DNA of 34,910 nt from Schoenoplectus triqueter (lineage: Eukaryota; Streptophyta; Magnoliopsida; Poales; Cyperaceae), in contig CAXKVV010001463.1 of NCBI GenBank assembly GCA_964058805.1, forward strand, positions 1-34,910, in the 5' to 3' direction. The translations under genes were made by a program, and so were the position numbers. Positions 11,057 through 22,196 of this stretch are shown in pieces. A model generated the notes under the pieces. That model had not been told where the DNA came from, made no database searches, and saw nothing but the letters and a program-made list of their open reading frames with translations. Within the stretch, counting starts at the first letter, position 1. Each line of letters opens with the position of its first letter.

Positions 11057-11280
11057 CCAGTTCAATCAATAAACCCCTAATCTATGAACTTCTCACCTCG
11101 ATAACCTTCTAATCAATCAAAATCGATATATTTCCTGCTCGATTATTTTCCTTTTGAATGGTAGTTGATCGAGAATTAAGGGATCGAGTCGAGAGAGAGA
11201 GAGAGACCGTATTTACTTGTGGGTGTCTTCTCCTGGGCGGCTGGGCCCTCTCTCGCTCGCTCTCGAGCCTCTCATCAGGG
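11057..11280 (-). promoter_or_regulatory. LIKE-COV 5' leader and core promoter region
   Basis: Upstream of the start codon the minus strand carries a CT-rich tract (11206-11190), the kind of pyrimidine patch often found at plant start sites. Further up are a GGGCCCA motif (11248-11242, a TCP/site-II-type element) and a CG- and CT-rich block to about 11270. I see no clear TATA box, which suits a broadly expressed gene. The exact transcription start cannot be fixed from sequence alone. Confidence 0.55.
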
Positions 11281-11680
11281 GATAACTGCTATATAATATT
11301 TATTTCCTGATTTAGGAGCACAAGTTACCATACACTCAATGTGGGACCCTGTTTTCGATCCTTCTCCGCTGGACTGGTATGCCGCGAGTATTTAGACATT
11401 TGACGAGAAAGGAGTGGTTCGGTGTATAATTACTGAATTAGAAAGGAGGTTTGTGCTTCACCTGGAGTATTAACTGGTAATAAAGCGTGACATTCTTCAC
11501 TATACCAAAATTAGAAACGGGGTTTAATCAAGCGATGGGGAGCCCCCATCATGGGGCTCGTTGATCCAACGGCTGCTGATCCATAATAATTGAGCTGGAT
11601 TCTTTGTGGCTGTGTTGCTTTCACTTCCCCAAGAAACAAATTGCTGTCAACTGTACATTAGGAACCATACATGTTAGTAT
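11281..11680. other. Distal upstream region of LIKE-COV, nothing further recognised
   Basis: Mixed-composition intergenic DNA with no supported coding frame or repeat. Confidence 0.4.
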
Positions 11681-11682
11681 CT

Positions 11683-11860
11683 TACGATTCAAGATATGAA
11701 TCTTACGATACGATACGATTCAGAGGCCAATAAATATGAATCTTACGATACGATACAATTTCAAAATCAATAGATACGAATCTTACGATACGATTCAAAG
11801 GCCAATAAATATGAATCTTACGATACGATACAATTTTGAAATCAATAGATATGAATCTGC
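11683..11860. repeat. Higher-order tandem array built on ATCTTACGATACGATAC
   Basis: Two alternating half-units make a period of about 75 bp. One half carries GGCCAATAAATATGAATC (11725 and 11800), the other CAATTTYRAAATCAATAGAT. Both end in ATCTTACGATACGAT. Read on the minus strand, the array gives a spurious repetitive open frame (11939-11703). Related TACGATAC pieces return at about 12255-12310, so the array may be one side of an old element about 640 bp long. Confidence 0.65.
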
Positions 11861-12319
11861 ACTTTGTGTCTATGGAGAGGGAATTTGTATGAATCCTTAA
11901 CAAATCGCTAACAAATCCTGACTCGAAAATAAGTGACACTCTAAAAATATTGAATAAAAGTATAAAACTATTTTTTTCTAATGTATTAAATAAATATGTA
12001 TATTATTCCTATTTGGTATTTCATTCTAAAAATATATATTGAATTTATATGTGGTTGATTGGAAGAAGATTTTTTTTTTGTTAATACTTGTGTTATTTGG
12101 ATTATCATAGAACTATAATAAGAGTAGTGTTCATATCATAGCATGCATATTGTACTAGTATTCTGTATAAATGTGTTAAAATGTTATATTATAGTGATTC
12201 TCAAATAGAAAAAAATATAATATATATTTAATTAGTTATTTTAACTCAAAATTAGTGTATCTTAATGATATGATACGATACAAAATATAATGATTTACGA
12301 TACAAAATGTGATTCAACA

Positions 12320-13560
12320 TCTATGCCAGAAACAGCTAATCAATTTATTCATATTTCGCGGTATCTCTTAGGGCGTGCCTGGATAAGCAGGAGTTAGTGT
12401 TATTCTCACGATAGCAAATCTAACCTCAAAATATCATCATCCACATATAATTTAGGAAAATAAAATAGTTACTGAATAATATTGTTCTCTGCCAAATCAT
12501 CAAAATATTGATTTAGCGGAGGTTAGTGATAATGATAAAAAAATGAAGCTTTATATTTTTTATTCATTCCCTCGCCTAAATGCAAAATAATTTTTAATAT
12601 ATAAAAAGAGTTAAGCTTTTAAGCTTTTCAAATATGTCACATCATCATTTTTTATCATTGTTTTTGTTAAGTCCTTTAATCTACTTGAATTCAATGGTTA
12701 ATATAAAATATTTTTTCTCTCACCTCATTTAAAGTAATGTGTGTGATATACTTAAGGTAAAATTTAACTCTTAAAATAATTCGACTTTTTTATATAATTC
12801 TTTATAGATTATTATGTGTTTAATTATATTTATTATTATAATATTAATTATTATTATGATTATTATTATTATTATTATTTAGCATTTAAAAATATTATGT
12901 CTAGTTTGAAATTTTATTAAATATATTTAAAATTTTATATTGTTAATTATTTATTGGAGGACTATATTATGGGGTGAATCTTGAGTAACAGTAATTAATA
13001 AAGCACAAAGTAATATTAAATAAAACATTAGTTTGAAAAATAATAAAAAATAATAATAATAATTCGTATTAAATAAAAATAACAAATAATAATAGTACAT
13101 AATAATATTAAATAAGCAATAATATGAAAAATAATAATTAATTATAATAAAAGTAATATTAAATATGTAAAATAAAAATGAATGATAATAATAAATAATA
13201 GATAAAATAATAATAATAATTAATAATTATAAACAAGATAATAATCATTACTACTAAATACAATAATAATTAATAACAATATAAAGTAATATTAAATAAA
13301 ATAATAATCAATAATATTAAATAAAATAATTAATATTAATTAATTAATTAATGATAAATAATAATCAAAATTATAATTGTTAATATTAGAAAAGAGAAAT
13401 AATTCATTACTTTATTAATTTTCTCCATCACTATTTTTCTGTTATCATCCAAATAATATTTTACTAATCCCAGTAGACAGTAGTATAGAGTTAGTTTTAT
13501 TCATGAGATATTACTAATTTCACATTATTCTCAATCATTAACCCAAAAAATACTATTCTT
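12320..13560. repeat. AT-rich stretch with long AAT/ATT-rich tract
   Basis: From about 12820 to 13390 the sequence is an almost continuous run of TAATAATAAA/ATTATTATT words, with no coding potential. The left side opens TTAGGGCGTGCCTGGATAA (about 12369), which recalls the GGGCGTGTTTGG ends of plant miniature elements. I could not find the matching right end, so no element is called. Confidence 0.5.
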
Positions 13561-13858
13561 ACCTTAATCCTTCCACGATACCCTTAACTATTAATGGCTG
13601 CAACGCGACTGAACGTTGACTTGCTCCGTTGTACGCATGTGTAGATGGTTTCTTGCAACGTAGTCGTGAGTCCGGAAACAACCTTAATCCTTTCATTATT
13701 AAGTGAAATCTCTTGTTGCCATATGGATTAGTGCTATATAGTCTGACATTTCTGTAATGAATTAATGTGGAGCTAGCCGTCACATTATCTGGAGTCACAT
13801 GGGTCTGAATACATGTTTATTTTAATTTATTGCTTCTTCAATGAATGAGTGTTATCAT
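13561..13858. other. Less AT-rich spacer, unassigned
   Basis: A 79-codon minus-strand frame (13798-13559) has no recognisable protein signature. The less AT-rich composition compared with its flanks suggests an inserted fragment, but I cannot name it. Confidence 0.3.
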
Positions 13859-13859
13859 A

Positions 13860-14101
13860 TCTCTATTACTCATTTAAACACGTATATATTTTAATCTTAT
13901 AACATGCGTATAATTTTTCTTAAACGCTCAATGTTAAATTTTCTCTCAATTTATATTTATTTTGCATTAATTATGTATTCATGATTGAAATTTATATAAA
14001 TTACTAAATTATTTTTATTTTTATTTCCATATTTTTCATATAAAGATATTAATTTTTATATTTCTAAAAGATATCGTAGCAATGCACGGATAAGATACTA
14101 G
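13860..14101 (+). mobile_element. Short non-autonomous Helitron, 242 bp
   Basis: Starts TCTCTATTACTCATTTAAA directly after a host A (13859) and ends CTAG (14098-14101) directly before a host T (14102). The subterminal CGTAGCAATGCACGG is a decayed form of the usual CCGTGCATTGCACGG hairpin. The interior is AT-rich and non-coding. The 5' end resembles that of the Helitron at 2163-2630 (TCTATACTATT), but the interiors do not match, so they belong to different families or are very diverged. Confidence 0.65.
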
Positions 14102-14225
14102 TAATTCTTAAATCATCTTATTTGCTCATCAAAGCAACAATTGTGATAAGACAAATTAGTGCCGGTAGGGGAAAAAAACAAGAACGTGTTATTAACAAGT
14201 TGTATTGTACCAACTAAGAGATAAG

Positions 14226-14616
14226 GAGAGTTGGGTATGGACCGTATGGTGCTATGCATAATATGGATCGTTTTCGTGTTATTGATTGGTTCTTTATTAT
14301 CAAAGTATAAATAATTGATCTAACTGTATAAAATAATTTTCATATGAATATCTAGACGCATACCAAATTATATATATATTTTTCGAGATACCGATTGTAA
14401 TATTTCATATTAATTTTCTAACTATCTTAAAAAATAATATATAATAGAAATAATTTTCTAACTATCTAAAAAATATAAAATTTGGTCTCCAACTAGATTT
14501 TCATATGAAAATTATTTTGAGCGGTTCAGATCGATAATTTAGAATTCAAGAATGAAGAAACAATCCATAGCATAGAGATGATTCATGCTATGTATAGCAT
14601 CATAACCCAACTCTCT
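14226..14616. mobile_element. Foldback element A, about 390 bp
   Basis: The left arm starts GAGAGTTGGGTATGG and the right arm ends ATAACCCAACTCTC, its near-perfect complement. Similarity between the arms continues inward for about 150 bp on each side, through GATTGGTTCTTTATT / reverse complement of AAGAAACAATCC and TTTTCATATGAATATCTAG / reverse complement of CTAGATTTTCATATGAAAA. There is no coding capacity. It would fold into a long imperfect hairpin, as foldback MITEs do. Confidence 0.7.
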
Positions 14617-14631
14617 CTCTTTATATATATA

Positions 14632-15052
14632 CAGAGAGAGTAAAGCTAGCATGCTCCTAGGAGCACGGAGCCCCTCCGTGATTCTAATTCAAAAATTATA
14701 TCAAATTATCTCTAAATTTTAATTTATTACTTGCATGAAATTCTTTATATAAAAATATTGCGGGATATAAAAATTTGGATGTTTTTAATTTTTTAAATCA
14801 CTCTTTTTAATTTTTAAAAATTAACTCTAAAATAATAATAATATATTTAATATTTATATATTATTTTTAAAAATTAAAAATAGTGACTTAAAAAACTCAA
14901 AATATCCCAAATTTTTGTATCCATAAGATTTTAATATGAAGAATTTAATGAGAGTGATCAATAAAAATTTGGAGATAATTTAATATACTTTTGAAACTTG
15001 AATCATAGAGGAGCTTTGTGCTCCTACCATTATACTTTTATTCTCTCTCTCT
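14632..15052. mobile_element. Foldback element B with (AG)n ends, about 420 bp
   Basis: The left end reads AGAGAGAGTAAAGCTAGC, then GCTCCTAGGAGCACGGAGCC. The reverse complement of the right end reads AGAGAGAGAATAAAAG, then GGTAGGAGCACAAAGCTCCT. The two arms stay similar for about 200 bp each with an AT-rich centre near 14840. Its interior differs from elements A, C and D, so it is a separate family that landed between A and C. Confidence 0.7.
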
Positions 15053-15062
15053 ATATATATAA

Positions 15063-15420
15063 GCCTCCATGCTATAGATTGGCTTTTTATTCTCAAAATC
15101 AAAATGGTCGATCCAAGTCGCTCACAATGATTTTTGTATGAATATCAAGTTATGGATCAAATTTCATATTATTTTGAATTTGTTTACTATTTCTTTTAGA
15201 TAGTTATAAAATTATTTCTTTTGGATAACTCAAAATAATTAAATCAAATTATTTTCTAACTATCTAAAAAATAAAATATAAATATAAAATTTAGTTTTAG
15301 TTTCAACTAGATATTCATACATAAGTCATTTTAAATGATTCAAATTGATCATTTAGACTTTAAAATAAAAAAACTAATCTATAATACAAAGACAATTCAT
15401 ATTATACATAACACCATAAT
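15063..15420. mobile_element. Foldback element C, same family as A
   Basis: The left arm has CTATAGATTGGCTTTTTATT and TTTTTGTATGAATATCAAG. The reverse complement of the right arm has TTATAGATTAGTTTTTTTATT and TATGTATGAATATCTAGTTG. The words match those of element A (GGATTGTTTCTTCATTC, CATATGAATATCTAG). The left arm appears shortened relative to the right. Confidence 0.6.
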
Positions 15421-18400
15421 ATATATTTCCCACGGTCAACTGAGATTTATTTTAATCGTATGAAGCTTACATTGAAATCCATCGGCATGTGTCGCCTGTT
15501 TAATGAAGTGCTGGTTGACACATGTGGCATTCTATTACAAAAATAAAAAAAATTTAAGAGATACCCAGAAACTATACTAATATAACATGTACGGAATAAA
15601 AAAATTGACGAAATGACACCTCAGAAATATAGGCCTATGAACAGTAAATTTTTCTTAAATTTTCATGCCAATTCAGCCATCGCGCCAATATATTTCAAAC
15701 TAAATGGAACTATCTTCCATACTAGTTCAAATTAATGGGCCAACAAAGAATCAATTGCATATCCGCATGGAAATAAGATCGCACATTCGAAATCCGATAA
15801 TTAACTAATGTAAATATGCGATTCGGGCTTCATACTCTTAAATGTTCAGATATTATGTTACTATATTCATGCTAATCATATTCATTAAGCGCATAATTCA
15901 AAAGGTATGCATTTTTTTGTTTTTGCTATTCGTGCTTCATGTTATAAATGTCGAGATATGATGTGATTATTATGATGCTTTTAATCATGCAAATTATATC
16001 GGTTAAGTGTAGAAATCAAAAGGTATGTATTTTCTTTTAAAAAAATGAAATCGGATCATGGTTGTAACTTCATGTTGGCTACACACATTTTGGTTCTTTT
16101 TGATATGATATTTCTTATGAACATTTGAAGTTAAATAACTTTAAACAAACCTTAAAACCTAAAAAAAATCATAATCCAAATAAAAGTTGCAGCCAATAAA
16201 ATTTGAATACATTTTTTTATAAGCATCAAATAAACGAACTGTTCAAATCCTATATCAGTCGCCTTTAAAAATAAAAAGAAATTACCTATATTAATTTCAG
16301 TGGCTCACATGTCCACATCTACCAAACCTAAGCGGTTGCATTGGCATTTTATTAGTAAAACTCATGATGCTGCCAACATAACAGTTTAGTTTTAGTCTGC
16401 AAAAAGGAAGATTACATCATTAGTTATTAGAAGGATAAAAAGAAAATAACAGCAAATAGGGAAATCTGAACAGGTTATAAATTCATGGAAAATAAATATT
16501 AGGTCCATAAATAAGTAGTTGAGTACTGTACATTTTCTGAGAAGAAAACTATAATGGGCTGGATAGGGGCTGATGGGCTAAATATGATGGGTTAGATATT
16601 TGGACAGTTGGACGCAAAGCCGAAGCTTATTAATTAAAAAGGAATAATATTATTGTCTTTAATCCATCATCCCCCCCGCGATATTTTTCTTTTATTTCTA
16701 TGACTAAACTTTTTATTAATTCTTTTCTTTTTGGACAAAATATTAAAAAGACGCCTCCTAATCAACCAATTACCTCCTCTTTACTCTTTAATTTAAATCT
16801 TTTATACGTCTAATTATTTTAAACTTTTTAATGTCCCTGCACCACACTCTCTTTTTCTACATGGTTTTATTTCTTTTCTTTATCCATTAATTATTACTTT
16901 GTATAGTCCTTACGATCCCATCTTTAAAGGTGTGTTGTTTTATTTTGGAAGGTGTTCTCATAATCTCACTGGAGATCGTAATGATCTATTTGAATGTAAA
17001 TTCATTGTCTATGATTTACAATTTATGTTTGCCCCATTTTTTTACCTCATAATCTTTGACATTATTCTTGTGTGAAGAAATGTGTGTCAAAATAATTACT
17101 AATCTATTTTTTCTTGAAACTTTATGTTCATTTGTCTTTAATTGTCATTTGTGATTTTTCCTAACCATTATTGGCCTTGCAATTTCTTTTCTTCTCATAA
17201 TTATTTATTTATTTTTTGGGTGGAAACGTTTTGTGATGTTTTTCTTTATTTTTTTTGTATCCCTGATATTATACAAATAGTACTATGTCTTTTTTCCATT
17301 GTTAGAAAAAAATGAGTTTGGATTTAGTGCATAATTGTTTATGCACAAACCATGGAACATAATCTTTTCTTATACTTATTTCAATATTTTTTAACTTCAT
17401 AACTTTTATCTAATAAATTAACACTACTGATTTTCAAACAATTTTAGTTTTCTTTTTTATCTTAAAATTAAAACCACAGTCAAATGATTGGGATTATGAT
17501 AACACCTGAACACATAAGTTTTGGATGCGCCTATCTTTTTTAATTATTTATAATGATATAAATAGTCGAATTGATTATACTAAATAATTCTTCTAATTAA
17601 TGTTGAAAATAATCCAGAGATCTCAAATATTATTTGAGCATCATAATAGAAGTCGACACATTTGATGTAAATAAGCGTAACCATTGTAGTAATAAATTGT
17701 ATAAATAATATGACTAATAACTATAAATTATTTTATAAAGATATGTACTAATACTGAGTTACTAACTACTCTGTTTTGTATAAATAATATATCTTTTTGA
17801 TATGTATAATCGATAAATAAAATTATTATGCTAGCTATCAATAACAAATGTAATAAATATAAATAAGAATGTATATAAATATAAATAGCTTCTGAAATAA
17901 TAAATAATACAAATTATAAATAATTTATAAATAATTTATATAATCACTATAAATAACTTGTAGAGTTTCAGAGTAAGAACTGAATTAAGTCAAAAATCTT
18001 TGCTAGAAGATTTAACTTGGGGAACAAATGCTTGAGGATAATTACCAACCTCTAAATATAAATAATTAAAATCTATGCTGTAAATAGCCATGATGTTAGC
18101 ACATTCTATAGCAGATCAAAATGATTATTTATTTAATTGTAAATAACAAAACTCTATTGATATAAATAGCATTCTATATTTGACTCAAGTACTTATAGTC
18201 AACCTTTGGGGATAATTCTTGGGACAATTATCAACCTCTTAATTAAAAATAACAATTCTAACAGTCAAAATTTTCCGTATTTGCAACGCCACAAACAATT
18301 TTGGACTTTCTTTTGAAAAAATGTTTTCAAGTAAAAAAATAATAAATTCTTGCAACAAAAATAACTTTTTACTTTTTGCCCGAGCGAGCGCAACATGGAA

Positions 18401-18547
18401 TGAATTTTGATTATAAATAAAGAAAAGGTAATTTGACAGGTCACCTTAGCCATCTATCAAAGTCTTATACGGATTTAAGAAAAATAATTTATTAATTAAA
18501 GCTAATTTTATTCTTCTATTACAATATGGTCAGAGAAAAATCTCTAG
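15421..18547. other. AT-rich intergenic DNA with one diverged direct repeat
   Basis: No gene is recognised. A diverged direct repeat of about 100-118 bp spans roughly 15828-16036, with paired landmarks ATTCGKGCTTCAT (15831 and 15928) and CAAAAGGTATG (15899 and 16017). TGGGCT motifs at about 16555-16580 could be promoter elements but lead to no coding frame. The part from 17700 to 18250 is rich in ATAAATAA words. Confidence 0.4.
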
Positions 18548-18565
18548 GTACATACTGTAAAATTT
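18548..18565. repeat. Left target-site duplication of the LINE (18 bp)
   Basis: GTACATACTGTAAAATTT is repeated without mismatch at 22179-22196. It fixes the left boundary of the LINE at 18566. Confidence 0.95.
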
Positions 18566-18856
18566 AACTCCGCCTGTGTGGGTTAGTTTCTGCACAGTCT
18601 GTCTCAAGTCAAGATAAAGGAGGAGGGTTGCGGTGAGTGTGGCGAGCCCTACACGATAAGTGAACAAGGGCCAGGTCGTCACCGCCTTAGTGGTACGCCA
18701 TATTGGAACCCGGATATGGTGACAAGTGAGCGAGGGCCGGATTGTCATCACCTTAGTGACGCGCTACATCGGCGTCCGGATGTAGTGTCAAATGAACAAG
18801 GGTCTTCTCACTTGACTCGACGAGTGCGAGGGGCAAGGAAGCTAGTCGGGGAAAGT

Positions 18857-19720
18857 ATGATTCGTTTAGGTAGTTGAAATGTAGGGCCCTTAACATGTAA
18901 GCTAAGAAAGTTAATTGATACTGTGATTAGGAGACACATTAATATCTTATGTGTTCAGGAGACTAAATGGACAGATCAGAAGGCTAAAGATGTGGAAAAT
19001 ACAGGCTTCAAATTATGGTACACAGGAAAAGAACGAAGTGGATTAGCTGTACCTACCGTTTCTTTTTTAGGGTCCTTTTCTCCCATTACAAAAGAAAGAG
19101 TTCAAATCTTAATTTTATTTTTTTTAGTTAATTTAAATGGTGTAGGCATCTTTATTGATAAGAGTCTCAAGAATGAAGTTGTCGCAGTTAGGAGACAAGG
19201 GGACATGATCATCATGATCAAATTGATTTTTGAAAAATTGGTCTTGAAGGTCATCAGTGCGTATGCCCCACAAGTAGGTTTGAGTGATGATGTTAAGAGA
19301 CGATTCTGGGAAGACTTAGAGGACATAGTTAGAGAAGTGTCTAGCAGCGAAAAACTCTTAATTGGAGGAGATCTTAATGGTCATGTTGGCACAATTAGGG
19401 GGGGGGGGGTTGAGAGGGTACATGGGCGTTTTGGATATGACGAACATAATCAAGAGGGAGAAGACATTTTGAACTTCACTATAGCTTATGACCTCATGGT
19501 AACGAACAACTTCTTTAGAAAGAAAAAAATATATTTAATTACTTTCAGCAGTTGCCAACACTTGAGCTAGATCGATTTTATCCTGACTAGAAGGGAGGAG
19601 AGACCAAACTGTATGGATTGTAAGATTATACCTGGCGAGTGTGTTGTCACACAACACAAACTTTTGGTGGATGATTTTTATTTTCAGGTATGCGTTCGGT
19701 GAGATAGAGGTATGAAAATA
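18857..19720 (+). pseudogene. LINE endonuclease (APE-like) domain, with stops
   Basis: Reads from ATG 18857 as the N-terminal apurinic-endonuclease-like domain that nicks target DNA. Visible family blocks are INILCVQETKW (metal-binding Glu), GFKLWYTGKER, NGVGIFIDKSLK, ISAYAPQVGL, LLIGGDLNGHVG and DCKIIPGECV. Stops cut it at 18875-18877 (Trp position of the LGSWN motif), 19568-19570 (Gln position before IDF) and 19700-19702 (Arg position). A run of twelve G lies at 19398-19409. Between TGKER and NGVGI there is an extra segment of about 90 bp that the family lacks (see the separate entry). Confidence 0.85.
19038..19127 (+). other. Intron-like 90-bp insert in the LINE endonuclease frame
   Basis: Starts GT (GTGGATTAGC) and ends AG after a T-rich run (TTTTATTTTTTTTAG), with a possible branch site CTTAAT upstream. 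Its length is a multiple of three and it carries no stop, so the frame passes through it. Removing it would bring TGKER next to INLNGVGI, close to the usual spacing in this family. The donor is weak (GAA|GTGGAT). It may be an intron gained after or before insertion, or simply a filler insertion. Confidence 0.45.
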
Positions 19721-21790
19721 ACGAGAACGAGGGGGTGGAAGCTCAAAGGGGACGTTTCTCAGATGTTTAAGAATAGAGTTATTGCAGAAGGATCGTGGAA
19801 CGAAGGTGATGATGCGGATAATATGTGGAAGAAGATGACGACTCACATTCGGAATGTGGCTATAGAGGTGTTTGGAATAACTAAAGAAAATAAACATGAA
19901 CCTAAAGACACTTGGTGGTGGAATGATGATGTACAAAAGGCTATCAATGAGAAGAAATAATATTACAAACGTTTACATCACAATAAGAGTGATGAAAACA
20001 TACAGAAATACAAAGAAGCTAGAAAAAACGCAAATAAAGATGTGAGCGAAGTAAGGGGTCAGGCATACACGGAGCTATATCAGAAATTAGATACGGAAGA
20101 GGGCGAAAATGATATCCACAAGATGACTAAACTTCGAGAAAGGAAGATAAGAGACTTCAACCAAATTAAATGTATTAAGAATAAGGCTGATAGACTTTTG
20201 ATGAAGGATTAGGAGATTAAGAACAGATGGAGAGAATACTTCGACAAGGTATTCAACGATGAGAGTGAGAAAACCGCGATCGAGTTGGATGATTCAATTG
20301 ACACCAACAGACGATTTGTTCGGGGAATTCAAGAGTTTGAGGTGAAAGAAGCTTTAAAAAAGATAAAAACAGGTAAGACGTTAAGACCAGATGACATCCC
20401 GATTGAGGTATAGAGATATTTTGGAGATATAGCAATAATGTGACTCACTAAACTATTTAGTATCATTTTTCGGTCCAATAAGATGCCTGATGAGTGGAGA
20501 AGAAGTATATTAGTATCAAACTTTAAGAATAATTGTACTAATTACAGAGAAATTAAGCTCATGAGTCATACCATGAAGCTTTGGGAGAGAGTGATCGAGC
20601 ACCGTTTAAGAAAACTGATAATTGTCTCTAAAAATCAGTTTGGTTTTATGCCTGGGAGGTCCACTATGGAGGCGATTTTCTTAATAAGACAACTTATGGA
20701 GAGACATCGGGAACAGAAGAAGGACCCACATATGATATTTATTGATTTAGAGAAAGCGTATGATAAAATACCGAGAAATATCATGTGGTGGGCGCTCAAA
20801 AGGAAACTAGTCCCAACAAAGTACGTTATCCTTATTAAGGATATGTACACAAATATTGTGACTTGTGTTAGAGCATGTGACGGCAAGTCCGATATATTTT
20901 CTATTAAGATAGGATTACATTAAGAGTCAGCATTGAGTTCATATATTTTCACTTTAGTGATGTACGAGATCACAAATGACATATAAGAAGATATTCCTTG
21001 GTGTATACTATTTGCTGATGATGTGGTGCTGATTGACGAGAGCAGAATTGAAGTAAATCAGAAACTGGAGTTGTGGAGATAAACTTTAGAATCGAAAGAT
21101 TTTAGACTTAGTAGGATCAAAACTGAATATATGAGGTGTCAGTTCAGCGAGGAAAACTCTGATGACGGAGATGTTAGTTTGAATAGATGAGTAGTACCCA
21201 TGAATGACATATTTCGGTATTTAGGATCAATATTGCAGAGTGAATGAGAGATCGATGAAAATGTTAGTCATAGAATAAGAGCTGGATGGATAAAATGAAG
21301 ACAAACATCTGGTGTTCTTTGTGTCAAGAAGGTCCCAAACAAACTAAAAGGTAAGTTCTACAGGACGGCGATTAGACCCGCGATGATATATATGGCGTAG
21401 AATGTTGGGGTACAAAAGGACAACACGTCCAAAAGATGAGTGTAACTGAAATACGGATGTTGTATTGGATATGTAGCCACACAAGAAAAGATCGAATCAG
21501 AAATGATGATATTAGGGACAAACTTGGGGCAACACCAATTCAAGAAAAGCTAGTCCAACATCGTTTGCGATTGTTTGATCATATCTAACGAAGGCCTCCT
21601 GAAGCACCAATATGCAACAGTATTCTAAGTTGTCCTGAAAACACAAGAAGAGGAAGAGGTCGACCGAGACTGACATGGGAGGAAGCAATAAAAAAAGATT
21701 TGAAGGAATGAAATATATCCAAAGAGCTTGCTTTGGATAGGAGTGCTTGAAAGATGACGATTCATGTATTTGAACCATGATTTAGGAGTT
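19712..21790 (+). pseudogene. LINE reverse transcriptase and C-terminal domain, with stops
   Basis: Continues in the same frame as the endonuclease. Landmarks in order: KDTWWWNDDVQKAI, KMPDEWRRSILV, NQFGFMPGRSTMEAIFLIRQ, FIDLEKAYDKIPRN, the catalytic FADD at 21011-21022, FRYLGSILQ and RRPPEAP. Stops include 19958, 20210, 20411, 20441, 20921, 20984, 21080, 21245, 21296 and 21586. The frame moves at about 21390, where two extra bases precede the YG(A/V)ECW motif. Relative to the family, about six residues are missing after NFKNN (near 20535). It cannot make enzyme. Confidence 0.88.
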
Positions 21791-21941
21791 AGAGTATAAT
21801 AGTAGAGTTATAGACTTCATGTTCTTAGATTTTTAGGATTTTAGAATTTAGAATTTAGAAATAGGATTTTAGAATTTAGAATTAGGTTTTAAAATAGAAT
21901 TTTAAGATTTAAAAATAGATTTTATAATAGAGATTTATTGT

Positions 21942-22003
21942 ACTATTATTATTATTATTATTACTGCTATTACTATTAGCATATTATCATCATCATTATC
22001 ATC

Positions 22004-22049
<46 letters not shown>

Positions 22050-22050
22050 T
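21942..22050. repeat. ATT/ATC microsatellite in the LINE 3' region
   Basis: Runs of (ATT)n at about 21943-21962 and 22008-22050 are separated by a mixed ATT/ATC segment. They lie inside the LINE, so they expanded after the element was made or were carried by its source copy. Confidence 0.85.
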
Positions 22051-22178
22051 ATTTTCTCTTTGTTTCATCAGATTCATTATTATCACTGATATTTGAGATT
22101 TTTGATGTTATACTTTTCGATTGGGTTTCATTTCTAATCTACTCCAATTTATTTGATATTAAAGACTTTGTTGTTGTT

Positions 22179-22196
22179 GTACATACTGTAAAATTT
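22179..22196. repeat. Right target-site duplication of the LINE (18 bp)
   Basis: Identical to 18548-18565. It directly follows the TTG tail. Confidence 0.95.

Larger units (their letters stand above)
18566..22178 (+). mobile_element. Full-length but dead RTE-clade LINE, 3613 bp
   Basis: The element lies between perfect 18-bp duplications and ends in a short (TTG)n tail, as RTE LINEs of plants do. Order: a 5' untranslated part (18566-18856), a single long frame coding endonuclease then reverse transcriptase (18857 to about 21790), and an AT-rich 3' part with ATT microsatellites. The matching duplications and the presence of the endonuclease start argue that the 5' end is complete. The insertion is young enough to keep its duplication unmutated, yet the frame holds at least twelve stops, so it cannot encode its own machinery. 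Confidence 0.92.

Noticed and set aside
10880..11080. Plus-strand open frame of 66 codons
   Set aside because: It is the opposite strand of exon 1 of the LIKE-COV gene, which matches a known family.
11703..11939. Minus-strand frame with repeated residues
   Set aside because: It is produced by the TACGATAC array and has no protein family signature.
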